In this document: in pieces, positions 8,352 to 15,635 of the stretch
How positions within the stretch are numbered: position 1 is the first letter of the stretch
Layout of the letters: each line of letters begins with the position of its first letter
Assembly: GCF_001984175.1 (NCBI RefSeq)
Contig: NZ_MTQP01000031.1
Coordinates: forward strand, 1-50,103
Origin: Saccharothrix sp. ALI-22-I
Lineage (GTDB): Bacteria; Actinomycetota; Actinomycetes; Mycobacteriales; Pseudonocardiaceae
Reading direction: 5' to 3'
Length of the DNA stretch: 50,103 nucleotides
The notes under the pieces: generated by a model
The model's input: only the letters and a program-made list of their open reading frames with translations
Database searches by the model: none
Told to the model about the DNA's origin: nothing
Made by a program: the position numbers and the translations under genes

Positions 8352-8885
8352 ACAGCCTTTCGTCCAGTGAAATGACTCGACCCAAAACCGGTCGCAGACG
8401 GTTGCCGTCAGTCAAGTCAAATAAGCTTGTCATGCTTGACCAAGAAGGGTCATGGTCCGATTCAAGGCATCCGAGAACCATATTTCCTACCGCGCCGAGA
8501 GTCCTACTTCGACAATTCGAGCTGAACGCGTACGCGGTCGCTTCCACGCCCGGCACCGGCCGCCAGTCCCGTTCCGGCAGCCGCTGGAATCCCAGCCGCT
8601 GGTAGAGCCGGTGTGCCGTGGTCATGTGCTTGGAGTTGCTTATCGCCAGTCGCCGTGCGCCGAATTCCCGTGCCCGCATGATCGCCGCGTGCACCAGTGC
8701 CTCGCCGACACCGCGACCGCGGGCGGGCGGGTTCACCGCGAGCATCCGGAACTCCACCTCGCCGTCCCGGCTGACCTCGGCGTACGGGGTGCCCGGCCGG
8801 ACCACCGTGACGGTGCCCAGCACGGTGGTCTCCACGTCCACCGCCACCAGCAGTTCCGCCTGGCCGGCGTGGGTGCGCGCATCGA
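8293..8885 (-). pseudogene. GNAT acetyltransferase, N-terminus removed by the IS
   Basis: The frame encodes the core of a GNAT N-acetyltransferase: a beta-hairpin with GTVTVVRPGTPYAEVS, FRMLAVNPPARGRGVGEALV (the acetyl-CoA-binding R/QxxGxG/A loop) and MTTAHRLYQRLGFQRLPE. The usual C-terminal strand ends near 8523 (VEATAYAF), after which the frame runs on without homology into the palindrome region. On the right it is cut at the CTAG at 8886 by the insertion element. Codons for DARTHAGQAELLV lie directly before the present ATG at 8847, so that ATG is internal. A short continuation is found beyond the element at 10800-10829. The gene is inactive. Confidence 0.75.
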
Positions 8886-8964
8886 CTAGGGCGTGTCCTG
8901 TCGATCTGACTGGCTGAGTAAAACCAGGTGCGGCCGGTCGCCGCGATGGTGTGAGCTGCGGGAC

Positions 8965-9831
8965 ATGACGATCGTTCTGAACGAGCCCGACGTGGATGGG
9001 CTGACCGCGGTCGTGGATGCCCTACGCGTATGGCAGGACGACCGCACGCCGCTGCAACTCCATCCGGGAGACCTCGGTTGGGCCTGGGCGCTGGGCGCGG
9101 AGAGGCTGGCCGCGGCCGTCCGCACCTGGAACGTGGACGGACGGATCATTGCCGTCGGATACCTGGACGACCCTGATGTGCTGCGCCTGACGACCGCGCC
9201 GGATCTGCGACAGGACGGTGATCTGGCGCGCCAGCTGCTGGCGGACCTCGATGATCCGGAGCGCGGGGTCCTGCCGCCCGGGAAGGTCGGCCTCGAAATC
9301 CCCAACGGCGCCCTGCTCCGCGAGGTCCTCTTGGAGGCGGGCTGGATTCTGGACGAGCCGTGGACGCCGCTGCGCCACGACCTCGCCGAGCCGGTGAAGG
9401 ACTCCGGCCTGCGGATCGAGGTAGCCGGTCCGGAGACGGCGGGGGTGCGGACCGCAGTGCATCGCCCGGCGTTCGGCAGCCCGGCGTTCACCGAGGAGAT
9501 TTGGCACGTCCTCGCGGCCGGGCCGGTCTATGCCGACGCCCGCTGCCTGATCGGCTACGACGGCCAGGACAACGCGGTGGCCGCGGCGACGGTCTGGTCG
9601 GCAGGGCCCGGCAAGCCCGGCCTGCTGGAGCCGGTGGGCGTGCACGCCGACCATCGCGGTCGCGGCTACGGGACGGCGATCAGCGTCGCCGCTGCGGCGG
9701 CGCTGCGTGAACTGGGTGCGTCAAGCGCACTCGTCAGCACCCCGACCTCGAACGCTGCCGCCGTCGCCGCCTACAGGGCAGCTGGATACGAGCCGTCGTC
9801 CGAACGGCTGGACGTCAGCCGAGCCGCCTGA
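8965..9831 (+). CDS. GNAT-family N-acetyltransferase (IS passenger)
   Basis: 288 aa, ATG at 8965 after ctgcggg. The C-terminal half is a GNAT domain: CLIGYDGQDNAVAAATVWS, then LEPVGVHADHRGRGYGTAIS with the pyrophosphate-binding RGRGYG loop, and a final NAAAVAAYRAAGYEPSS typical of the last helix and strand. The N-terminal half (LGWAWALGAERLAAAVRTW, DGRIIAVGYLDDPDVLRLTT) looks like a second, degenerate GNAT-like lobe, as in tandem-GNAT proteins. The substrate is unknown. It lies within the insertion element on the same strand as the transposase, and a hairpin overlaps its stop codon. It could be a resistance or detoxification function, but nothing in the sequence says which. Confidence 0.8.
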   Translation: MTIVLNEPDVDGLTAVVDALRVWQDDRTPLQLHPGDLGWAWALGAERLAAAVRTWNVDGRIIAVGYLDDPDVLRLTTAPDLRQDGDLARQLLADLDDPERGVLPPGKVGLEIPNGALLREVLLEAGWILDEPWTPLRHDLAEPVKDSGLRIEVAGPETAGVRTAVHRPAFGSPAFTEEIWHVLAAGPVYADARCLIGYDGQDNAVAAATVWSAGPGKPGLLEPVGVHADHRGRGYGTAISVAAAAALRELGASSALVSTPTSNAAAVAAYRAAGYEPSSERLDVSRAA

Positions 9832-9846
9832 AAATGATCAGGCGGC
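9823..9846 (+). terminator. Hairpin overlapping the GNAT stop codon
   Basis: gccgcctga (9823-9831) and tcaggcggc (9838-9846) form a perfect 9-bp stem with a six-base loop. The stop codon of the passenger acetyltransferase is part of the left arm. It would separate passenger from transposase transcription. Confidence 0.5.
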
Positions 9847-9933
9847 GGTATCGGACAGGCCGCGTCGCTGACCCTGGCTGGGCCCGAACGCCCTTTGAGG
9901 ACATGGGGTAGGTCGGGGTTCGATGATGGTCGG

Positions 9934-10780
9934 ATGATTCGTCGTGGTGAATTGACCGATGCGGTCTGGGCGCGGATCATGCCGCTGTTGCCGCGCTCCA
10001 ACGGGCGTCGTGGCCGGTGGCGGGATCATCGCCAGGTCATCGACGGGCTCTTGTGGAAGGTACGCACGGGTGCGCCGTGGCGGGATCTGCCGGAGCGGTA
10101 TGGGCCGTGGAAGACCTGCCATGAGCGGCTGCGCCGGTGGACGGCGGATGGGACCTGGGATCGGATCCTCACGCAGGTCCAGGCGCACGATGACGCGGTC
10201 GGGACGATCGAGTGGGCGGTGTCGGTCGACTCCACCATCGCCCGGGCCCATCAGCATGCGGCAGGGGCCCGGAAAAGGGGGCTGCGGCACGTGGCCGGTT
10301 GCGCCGGTCGGCGGCGAGGCACTGGGACGATCCCGCGGCGGGTTGAGCACCAAAGTGCACCTGGCTGTGGACGGGCGCGGCCGTCCACAGTCGATCCTGC
10401 TGACGCCCGGACAGGCCGGTGACAACCCGCAGTTGGTGCCGCTACTGGAGGCGATCCGGGTGCCCCGGCTGGGGCCGGGGCGTCCCCGGTCGCGGCCGGA
10501 TCGGGTCATCGCCGACAAGGCATACTCGCATCCGTCTACCCGCGCCGAGCTACGCCGGCGCCGGATCGCCACCACCATCCCCGAGCGTGCTGATCAGAAA
10601 TCCCGGCGCCGCGGCCGACCACCTTGCTTCGACCGCGACCTCTACCACGACCGGAACGTAGTCGAGCGCTGCTTCAACCGGCTCAAGCAATGGCGCGGCC
10701 TGGCCACCCGATACGCCAAGCGCGCCGCGATCTACCGAGCCGAAGTCGTCATCGCCGCCATCATGATCTGGCTCCGCTGA
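9934..10780 (+). CDS. IS5-family transposase, two frames (probable programmed frameshift)
   Basis: The first frame starts at the ATG at 9934 (MIRRGELTDAVWARIMPLL) and carries the IS5-type N-terminal region (WRDHRQVIDGLLWKVRTGAP, WRDLPERYGPWKT) and the first DDE aspartate (SVDSTIARAHQHA). The rest is in another frame: RSRGGLSTKVHLAVDGRGRP, the second Asp in VIADKAYSHPSTR and the Glu in RNVVERCFNRLKQWRGLATRY. The switch falls near an A4G5 run at 10273-10281, a typical slippery sequence, so the enzyme is probably made by ribosomal frameshifting, as in many IS5/IS427 elements. A simple inactivating mutation cannot be excluded. Confidence 0.85.
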
Positions 10781-10799
10781 TCGACAGGACACGCTCTAG

Positions 10800-10829
10800 C
10801 ACGTCCGCGTACCCGCACTGGTCGAACTG
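10800..10829 (-). pseudogene. Detached N-terminal fragment of the split GNAT gene
   Basis: If the element and one CTAG copy are removed, the minus-strand codons at 10829-10800 (QFDQCGYADV) join in frame to LVDARTHAGQAELLVAVD of the left fragment, giving the GYxxxLxDAxxRAxxAELLVAVD pattern usual for this GNAT group. Further upstream the frame no longer resembles a GNAT, so the gene was already decayed or the fragment is short. Confidence 0.45.
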
Positions 10830-11005
10830 GCGACGAACAAGCCAAGCCCGCGCCCGGATCAGCCACCACAAGAGACGACATCACAACCTGTCGTTGTCGT
10901 ATCTGGTCACTATTTTAATTAACGGCCCGACGAGTTGCTGGAACAGGTTCTCGTAAAGCACGCAGTGAAGTCGGGCACGCCGTCTGCCTGTGCCGAACCG
11001 ACCGG

Positions 11006-11311
11006 GTGGTGCGTCTGGTGATCCGCTGCCGGTCCGGGTGGTATCACCTGGCCAACCCGCAGCCGAATCCGGCGCCCCGGGCCCCGCCGCCGCCCGCGCC
11101 GAACCAGGGCTGCCACGCCGGCTGCACGCCGTGCGTGCCGATCGCGAGCGACGTCGACTGCGAGGGCGGCTCCGGCGACGAGTCGGCGTACGTGCGCGGG
11201 CCGGTCACCGTCATCGGCTCGGACGTGTATCGGCTGGACGGCGACGAGGACGGCATCGGCTGCGAGCGGGCCGCTCTGAACAGCGGTGTCCGGGGGCGTG
11301 GAATCGGATAG
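11006..11311 (+). CDS. Excalibur-domain protein
   Basis: 101 aa from a GTG at 11006. Residues about 36-90 match the excalibur calcium-binding module common at the C-terminus of actinobacterial secreted proteins: CTPCVPIASDVDCEGGSGD, AYVRGPVTVIGSDVYRLDGD and the DGDEDGIGCE metal loop with paired cysteines. It is preceded by a proline-rich linker (NPAPRAPPPPAPN). No signal peptide is visible in the present frame, so this is probably the C-terminal part of a longer secreted protein, with its front lost near the insertion element. A nuclease of the thermonuclease-excalibur type would be a usual parent. Confidence 0.6.
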   Translation: MVRLVIRCRSGWYHLANPQPNPAPRAPPPPAPNQGCHAGCTPCVPIASDVDCEGGSGDESAYVRGPVTVIGSDVYRLDGDEDGIGCERAALNSGVRGRGIG

Positions 11312-11357
11312 GACACAAGGTGGGGGTCGGGGAACCGTCGATGAAGGGCTGGGTGTC

Positions 11358-11882
11358 ATGTCACGGAGGTTCGGTACTTTCCTGGCGCTGGTGCTGACCA
11401 CGGCGGGCGGCTTGTTCGCCACGACCGGCGCCGCTCATGCCGTCACCGTGGACCAGGTCTGCGTCGGCACGTGGGCGGTCACCTACGACCCGCCCATCAC
11501 CAACACCCCGCGGGTCGTGACCGGCAACCTCACCGGGTTCTTCCCCGCCTGCACGAACCTCGGCGCGCCCAGCGGGTCGTACGCCCAGACGTTCACGGAC
11601 ACGGTGTCGTGCGCGACGCTCCTCAGCGCCGGAGCGGCGTCACGCACCTACACGTGGAGCAACCCGTTGGCCGCGCCGACGACGTTCGCGTACAACTGGA
11701 CGGTCAGCGACATCGGCGGCCAGGCGGTGATCACCAACACGGGCCTGATCACCAGCGGCACGTTCGCCCCCGCGAGCGCGGAACAGGTGGCCGTACTCGT
11801 GACGCCGGACGTCCTGCAATGCGCCGGCACCGGGATCTCCAGCCTCACCGGCCCGACCACGCTGACCGTCTTCCGCCCGTAG
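11358..11882 (+). CDS. Secreted protein of unknown function
   Basis: 174 aa, ATG at 11358 preceded by gaaggg. A clear Sec signal peptide covers residues 1-28 (positive MSRR, hydrophobic FLALVLTTAGGLFATTG, cleavage after AAHA). The mature part is rich in Thr, Ser and Gly, with four cysteines (DQVC, FPAC, VSC, VLQC) that could form two disulfides, and a beta-sandwich look (ASRTYTWSNPLAAPTTFAYN; GQAVITNTGLITSGTF). No catalytic motif is seen. Small secreted beta proteins like this are common in actinomycetes. It is not clearly tied to a neighbour. Confidence 0.75.
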   Translation: MSRRFGTFLALVLTTAGGLFATTGAAHAVTVDQVCVGTWAVTYDPPITNTPRVVTGNLTGFFPACTNLGAPSGSYAQTFTDTVSCATLLSAGAASRTYTWSNPLAAPTTFAYNWTVSDIGGQAVITNTGLITSGTFAPASAEQVAVLVTPDVLQCAGTGISSLTGPTTLTVFRP

Positions 11883-12398
11883 CCTCGGCGGCCACCGGTC
11901 GGGCGGGAGGGGGGCGATGTAGTCGGTGACCGGCCCGGTGATGAGCCGGTGGTCGGTGCCGGTCGCGGCCGAGGCGGTCGAGCCGAGGTCGTCGTCGTGG
12001 TTCCGGAAGCGGACCCGGCCGTCGCCGGGGCGTTGCGGTCCTCGACGGCCTGCTCGGCTGTCTCGGCGAACGGGTTCGTGGCGCTGACCACGATGATGGT
12101 GTCGAGGCCGCCTGGGTGCGGAGTTTGTCGATCAAGCCCTGGTGGGCGGTGCCAAGGCCGTGGGCGGTGAGAGCCGAAGGCGAGGTCGGTGGCCCCGGAC
12201 GAGGCTCGTGGTGTGCGTGCGGGCGAGGCCGTCGGACACCGGCGGCCACGCCGCTTGAACAGCAGCGATGACTTTTCGAGCGGCACAGGTCACCGGGTAC
12301 TCCCTGACTTTCGGCGGCCTGTTGCTCCTCGGTGGCCGGATGGCCGGTGACAACTCTGGTCGCGTTCACCGTGGCACGCGGCTACGCGGTGACGGCGG
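11883..12398 (-). pseudogene. Decayed coding sequence on the minus strand, family unknown
   Basis: No intact gene, but protein-like stretches with GC-rich third positions appear on the minus strand in successive frames: GLGTAHQGLIDKLRT, then GLDTIIVVSATNPFAETAEQ, then VRFRNHDDDLGS with TDHRLITGPVTDYIAPLPPD. Together they read like one protein of about 110 residues broken by two frameshifts. I do not recognise it. It lies between the secreted protein and the amyloid-motif membrane protein. Confidence 0.35.
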
Positions 12399-13055
12399 TC
12401 AGCGCGGTCGATTCCGCCATCGGACCACGAGGGCGTTGCCCACCAGGCACCCGAGAGCCGCGAAGATGATCAATACGCCGTTCCGGCCTTGCGCGACGGT
12501 GAATTCCGAGCTCGTGGCAGGGGTCGCGAGGAACGTCACCAGAAGGACGATGACGGTGCCCGCGACCGCGGAGAGGGTGCGGGTCGGTGTCGCGGTCACG
12601 CTCTTGGGCGTGCAGCGGGTGAGCAGCTTGCCGAAGTACGCGAGAAATGACATCTCTGCCGCTCCGACTCGTTTCCACCGCACGGCGAGGAACGTCAGGA
12701 CAAGGAGCAGAAGCGCTGCATCGGCCGCCAGATTCCGGCTCAGCGACCCCTGCCCGACCGAGATGTTGATGAAGTAGGAGAGGAATCCGCACCCCACGAA
12801 CAACAGTGTCAGGGCGAGTCCCCAGCCCACCAAGATCCGCAAGGTGCGGCGGATGCCGCTGTCGTGCACCGCTGGTGGTGCGGGCAGGGACGCGGGTGCA
12901 AGGTGGACGTGAATCCCGCCGGTCACAGAGCCCGCTTGAATCGAGGGGCCGTGAACATCTCCGGTCAGCTCGTTGTGAACGTGCACCGGATGTGGCATTG
13001 CGCTCGGTGTCGAGGTTGGTTCGTCGTCGGGGCTCGGCGGCAGCGGGCTCGCCAT
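12399..13055 (-). CDS. Four-helix membrane protein with RHIM/BASS-like amyloid motif
   Basis: 218 aa, ATG at 13055 with CGGAG upstream. The N-terminus is disordered (Pro, Ser, Thr) and holds at about residues 28-51 the pattern NELTGDVHGPSIQAG followed by SVTGGIHVH. The N-x3-G-x3-G-x2-(I/V)QAG-x-(V/I)-x-G core resembles the bacterial amyloid signalling sequences (BASS) and RHIM-like motifs described in NLR-linked immune and cell-death proteins. Four hydrophobic segments follow at about 75-98, 108-127, 158-178 and 190-213. An amyloid-triggered membrane effector is a plausible role, but it rests on motif recognition by eye. No NLR partner is seen next to it; the neighbour to the right is an OLD nuclease. 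Confidence 0.65.
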   Translation of the reverse strand: MASPLPPSPDDEPTSTPSAMPHPVHVHNELTGDVHGPSIQAGSVTGGIHVHLAPASLPAPPAVHDSGIRRTLRILVGWGLALTLLFVGCGFLSYFINISVGQGSLSRNLAADAALLLLVLTFLAVRWKRVGAAEMSFLAYFGKLLTRCTPKSVTATPTRTLSAVAGTVIVLLVTFLATPATSSEFTVAQGRNGVLIIFAALGCLVGNALVVRWRNRPR

Positions 13056-13260
13056 CGGTCGTTCTCCGAGGGTGGTGGTTGAATCGTGGGACGGCTCGTA
13101 GCGGTCTAGCGCGTGTGACGGTGTGGCCGGCTCCGCTCGACGTTGTCGCTGAACTGTGTCCTGACGGAGTCGACCTGGTTGCGGACCTGCGGCTTCGGTG
13201 CGCGGCGGCGAAAATGTCGGTGGGAGGCGGTAGAACTACAGCACGGACCGGGGAGGCTGC

Positions 13261-13485
13261 ATGACCAGCGATGACGAGCAAGGCGAGTCGGGTCTGACCA
13301 CGCCGAACGGGTGCAGGTGGTGCGGCCTCGGTGAGCGCGAGCACTACCGGCGGTGGAAGCCGCCGGTCGGGTGGCATCACTGGACGCCCCCGACCGACGA
13401 CCAACGCAAGGAGCGGATGCAGGCGCGGCGACGCCACGTCGAGGGACCGCACGACGTCGACGATCGCTACTTACTTTGCGGCTAG
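13261..13485 (+). CDS. Small CxxC/His-rich protein of phage and plasmid type
   Basis: 74 aa, ATG at 13261 with GGGAGG five bases upstream. The sequence CRWCGLGEREHYRRW, GWHHWTPPTDDQRKERM and QARRR matches a short conserved protein often seen in actinobacteriophage and plasmid genomes, with Cys and His residues suited to bind zinc. Its function is unknown. The stop codon lies inside the 3' end of the convergent OLD nuclease gene (15-bp overlap). It supports the view that this stretch is of mobile origin. Confidence 0.6.
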   Translation: MTSDDEQGESGLTTPNGCRWCGLGEREHYRRWKPPVGWHHWTPPTDDQRKERMQARRRHVEGPHDVDDRYLLCG

Positions 13486-15291
13486 CGTTCGCATCTCCTT
13501 GAAGGCTTTGCGGAGTTGTTCGGGGACCTGCTTCGGAGAACACAGAGAGAGTGCGAGCCCGTGCATCATGGCCGGCTTTCCCGCGGGGCCGGACTCGCTC
13601 TGCTCCTGGAGCATCTGCTGCACGTCATAGCTGAACTTCCCGGCGCGTTTCGACGCGAAGTCCTCCGGCGCCCACGGGGTGCCGCGCGGCCAGCGCTCGT
13701 TCGCCACCTGTGCCCACAGGTCGTCCGGGAAGAATTCTTCGAGTTCCTTGTAGCCGTCCGGCTCACCGACGATGTCGACGATGTCCTTCTTCCTCGGGCC
13801 GAACCGGAGTTCGAGCGCTTTGTCCTGGAACATCCTCTTCCTGCGGCTGTCCGCGTCGATCATCAGCCGCACGTGACGGTCGTGTTCGAAGAGGTAGCCC
13901 GCCAGGTGCAGAGCGCCTTCGTTGTTGCCGCAGCCCCACAGGGCGATGCCCGCCGCCTGCAGTGACACTCCTTCGCTCAGCAGGAACAGCGGCGGGATCG
14001 CCTGCTGCTCGGTCTCGCCTTCGACCGCCAGGAAGTAGCGCTCGTGCAGCAGCACCGAGTTGCGCAAGCCCACGCTCGCGGCGATCTTGCCGAGGAAGCG
14101 GTCGATGGCCTCGTGCGACTCGGTGCCCAGCCGCTCCACCACGGTGACCCCGTCCTCCAGCTTGAGGTGCACGACGTCGGCGATGTCGACGCCGTCGATG
14201 AGGTTCATCGAGTGCGTGGCGACGACGACGTTCACGTGCGGGATCGCGCTCTGCTCGCGGATGAGGTCCATGACCTTCCGCTGGTGGGCGTAGTCGAGGT
14301 GGGTGTCCGGCTCGTCGTACACGACGATGGTCTGCAAGGGCGACGGCGCGACCTCGCCGTGCTCGTCCGGGTCCGCCTCACTGGCGTTCTGCTCCGAGAG
14401 CAGGTCGCTGGTCCACTCCCAGATCGCCAGGGAGATCCGCCGCCCGCTCCCGTCGCCGGATCGCGCGAGGTCGACCGCTCCGCCCGAGCTGCGCGCGATC
14501 CGCAGTTCGGCGCTGCGGAAGCCGTGGCTGAACGAGATGTCCGGTTCCACGGACACTTCGGTGATGTCCGGACACCTGTGCCTGATGTGGTCGCACAGCG
14601 ACTTCGAGTCCGTGCGCAGCCTGATCTTGACCTCGTCCTCGATCTGGGTGAGCCTTCCGCGAAGATCGGGGTCTTTGACGTGCGTCTGGAACCGGGCGGT
14701 GAGCGCGGCCTTGACCGCGTCGTTGGCCTTGGCCGCCCTGCCGTCGAACGGGAGCAGGCGGGGCAGGCGAGTGGTCAGGTCCTTGGGTGCGGGAAGCCAG
14801 TCTTCACCGCTGGTGTGCGACTGCGCGTATTCGGCGAGGGCCGCGAGGCAGTCCGCCTTGCGGGTGGAGGCAGCCTTGAGGTCCAGTTCGCGCACCAACT
14901 GCTGCAAGTCGGATGCTTTGTATTGCGTCAGATCGCGGAGGCGGTCATCGGTCGGCACGGACTTCCAGCACTCCCAATACGAGGACTCCTCGGTTGCGAC
15001 GCGCCGAATCCGCACCGTCGCAGGGAGTTGGAAGGCGCTCTGCTCCCACTCGCCCAGAGCGAAAAGCCCTTCGACGTCGGTCGATTCACATCGAGCCGCC
15101 GGTGTGCCGGGCATGTAGGAACGTTCCTCCTCGGCGGCGGCGTAATCGCCGAGCAGGAACGACAGGGCTTCGAGCAGCGCGGACTTCCCGCCGTCGTTGT
15201 GACCGGCGACGATGGTCGGCGAGCTGATGGGGATGTCCTTGACCTGTAGCAGCGAACGGAACCCGTTCACGGAGAAGCTCTTCAGGTGCAC
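13471..15291 (-). CDS. OLD-family ATP-dependent nuclease (AAA + TOPRIM)
   Basis: 606 aa from the GTG at 15291 (VHLKSFSVNGFRS), where family homology begins; a GTG at 15342 would add 17 residues. The ABC-type ATPase part has the Walker A loop AGHNDGGKSALLEAL near residue 36, a signature-like DLARSGDGSGRRISLAIWEW, Walker B VVYDEPDTHLD and a switch His in VVATHSMNLID. The C-terminal TOPRIM domain has the metal residues in FLAVEGETEQQAIPP and LMIDADS. OLD enzymes are DNA nucleases; stand-alone (class 1) forms and GajA-like relatives act against phages. No UvrD-like GajB partner or reverse transcriptase is next to it, so it appears to be a stand-alone enzyme. It could belong with the adjacent amyloid-motif membrane protein as a defence locus. 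Confidence 0.85.
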   Translation of the reverse strand: MHLKSFSVNGFRSLLQVKDIPISSPTIVAGHNDGGKSALLEALSFLLGDYAAAEEERSYMPGTPAARCESTDVEGLFALGEWEQSAFQLPATVRIRRVATEESSYWECWKSVPTDDRLRDLTQYKASDLQQLVRELDLKAASTRKADCLAALAEYAQSHTSGEDWLPAPKDLTTRLPRLLPFDGRAAKANDAVKAALTARFQTHVKDPDLRGRLTQIEDEVKIRLRTDSKSLCDHIRHRCPDITEVSVEPDISFSHGFRSAELRIARSSGGAVDLARSGDGSGRRISLAIWEWTSDLLSEQNASEADPDEHGEVAPSPLQTIVVYDEPDTHLDYAHQRKVMDLIREQSAIPHVNVVVATHSMNLIDGVDIADVVHLKLEDGVTVVERLGTESHEAIDRFLGKIAASVGLRNSVLLHERYFLAVEGETEQQAIPPLFLLSEGVSLQAAGIALWGCGNNEGALHLAGYLFEHDRHVRLMIDADSRRKRMFQDKALELRFGPRKKDIVDIVGEPDGYKELEEFFPDDLWAQVANERWPRGTPWAPEDFASKRAGKFSYDVQQMLQEQSESGPAGKPAMMHGLALSLCSPKQVPEQLRKAFKEMRTLAAK

Positions 15292-15342
15292 GACTGGGGA
15301 TCGCTCCGTTCTGCCTGCCGTGACGTTCCCCGATGTTGTCAC

Positions 15343-15635
15343 TGGCTGCTGTGTGCGAGGAGAGCCATGCGGAAGGCGGACAACCGCTCTCGCGTTCGTC
15401 CGATGCTAGTTCCCGGCCACGGACTCCGGGGACCGCGCTCGCGCGACACGCCGGATGACTGTCCGCGCCGTGCTCCGTTGCGCTCGTTGTCCGCAATATT
15501 GCCGACAAGCCCGGTGTCCGGCAGAGGAGCGCCTGCGGGTCCGTGCGGAAACTCCCTACTCGGGTATCTACCGGTGCCCGGATCCGGAACGTATGGTCCG
15601 GCCGGCTGGATACCCCTCGGATCGGAGACAATCGG
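15343..15635. promoter_or_regulatory. Divergent intergenic region
   Basis: About 290 bp between the leftward nuclease gene and the rightward secreted LVIVD protein, so it must hold both promoters. I see no recognisable operator or RNA gene. GGAGA at 15624-15628 is the ribosome binding site for the gene starting at 15636. Confidence 0.4.

Larger units (their letters stand above)
8890..10795 (+). mobile_element. IS5-family element carrying an acetyltransferase passenger
   Basis: The ends are inverted repeats sharing gcgtgtcctgtcgatc (left at 8891, right end at 10795 in reverse complement), flanked on both sides by CTAG (8886-8889 and 10796-10799), a plausible target duplication. Inside are a GNAT gene (8965-9831) with its own hairpin terminator and a frameshifted IS5-type transposase (9934-10780). 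At 1.9 kb it is about twice a plain IS of this type. I see no second left end between the two genes, so the acetyltransferase appears to be a passenger. The element has split a different GNAT gene. Confidence 0.75.
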
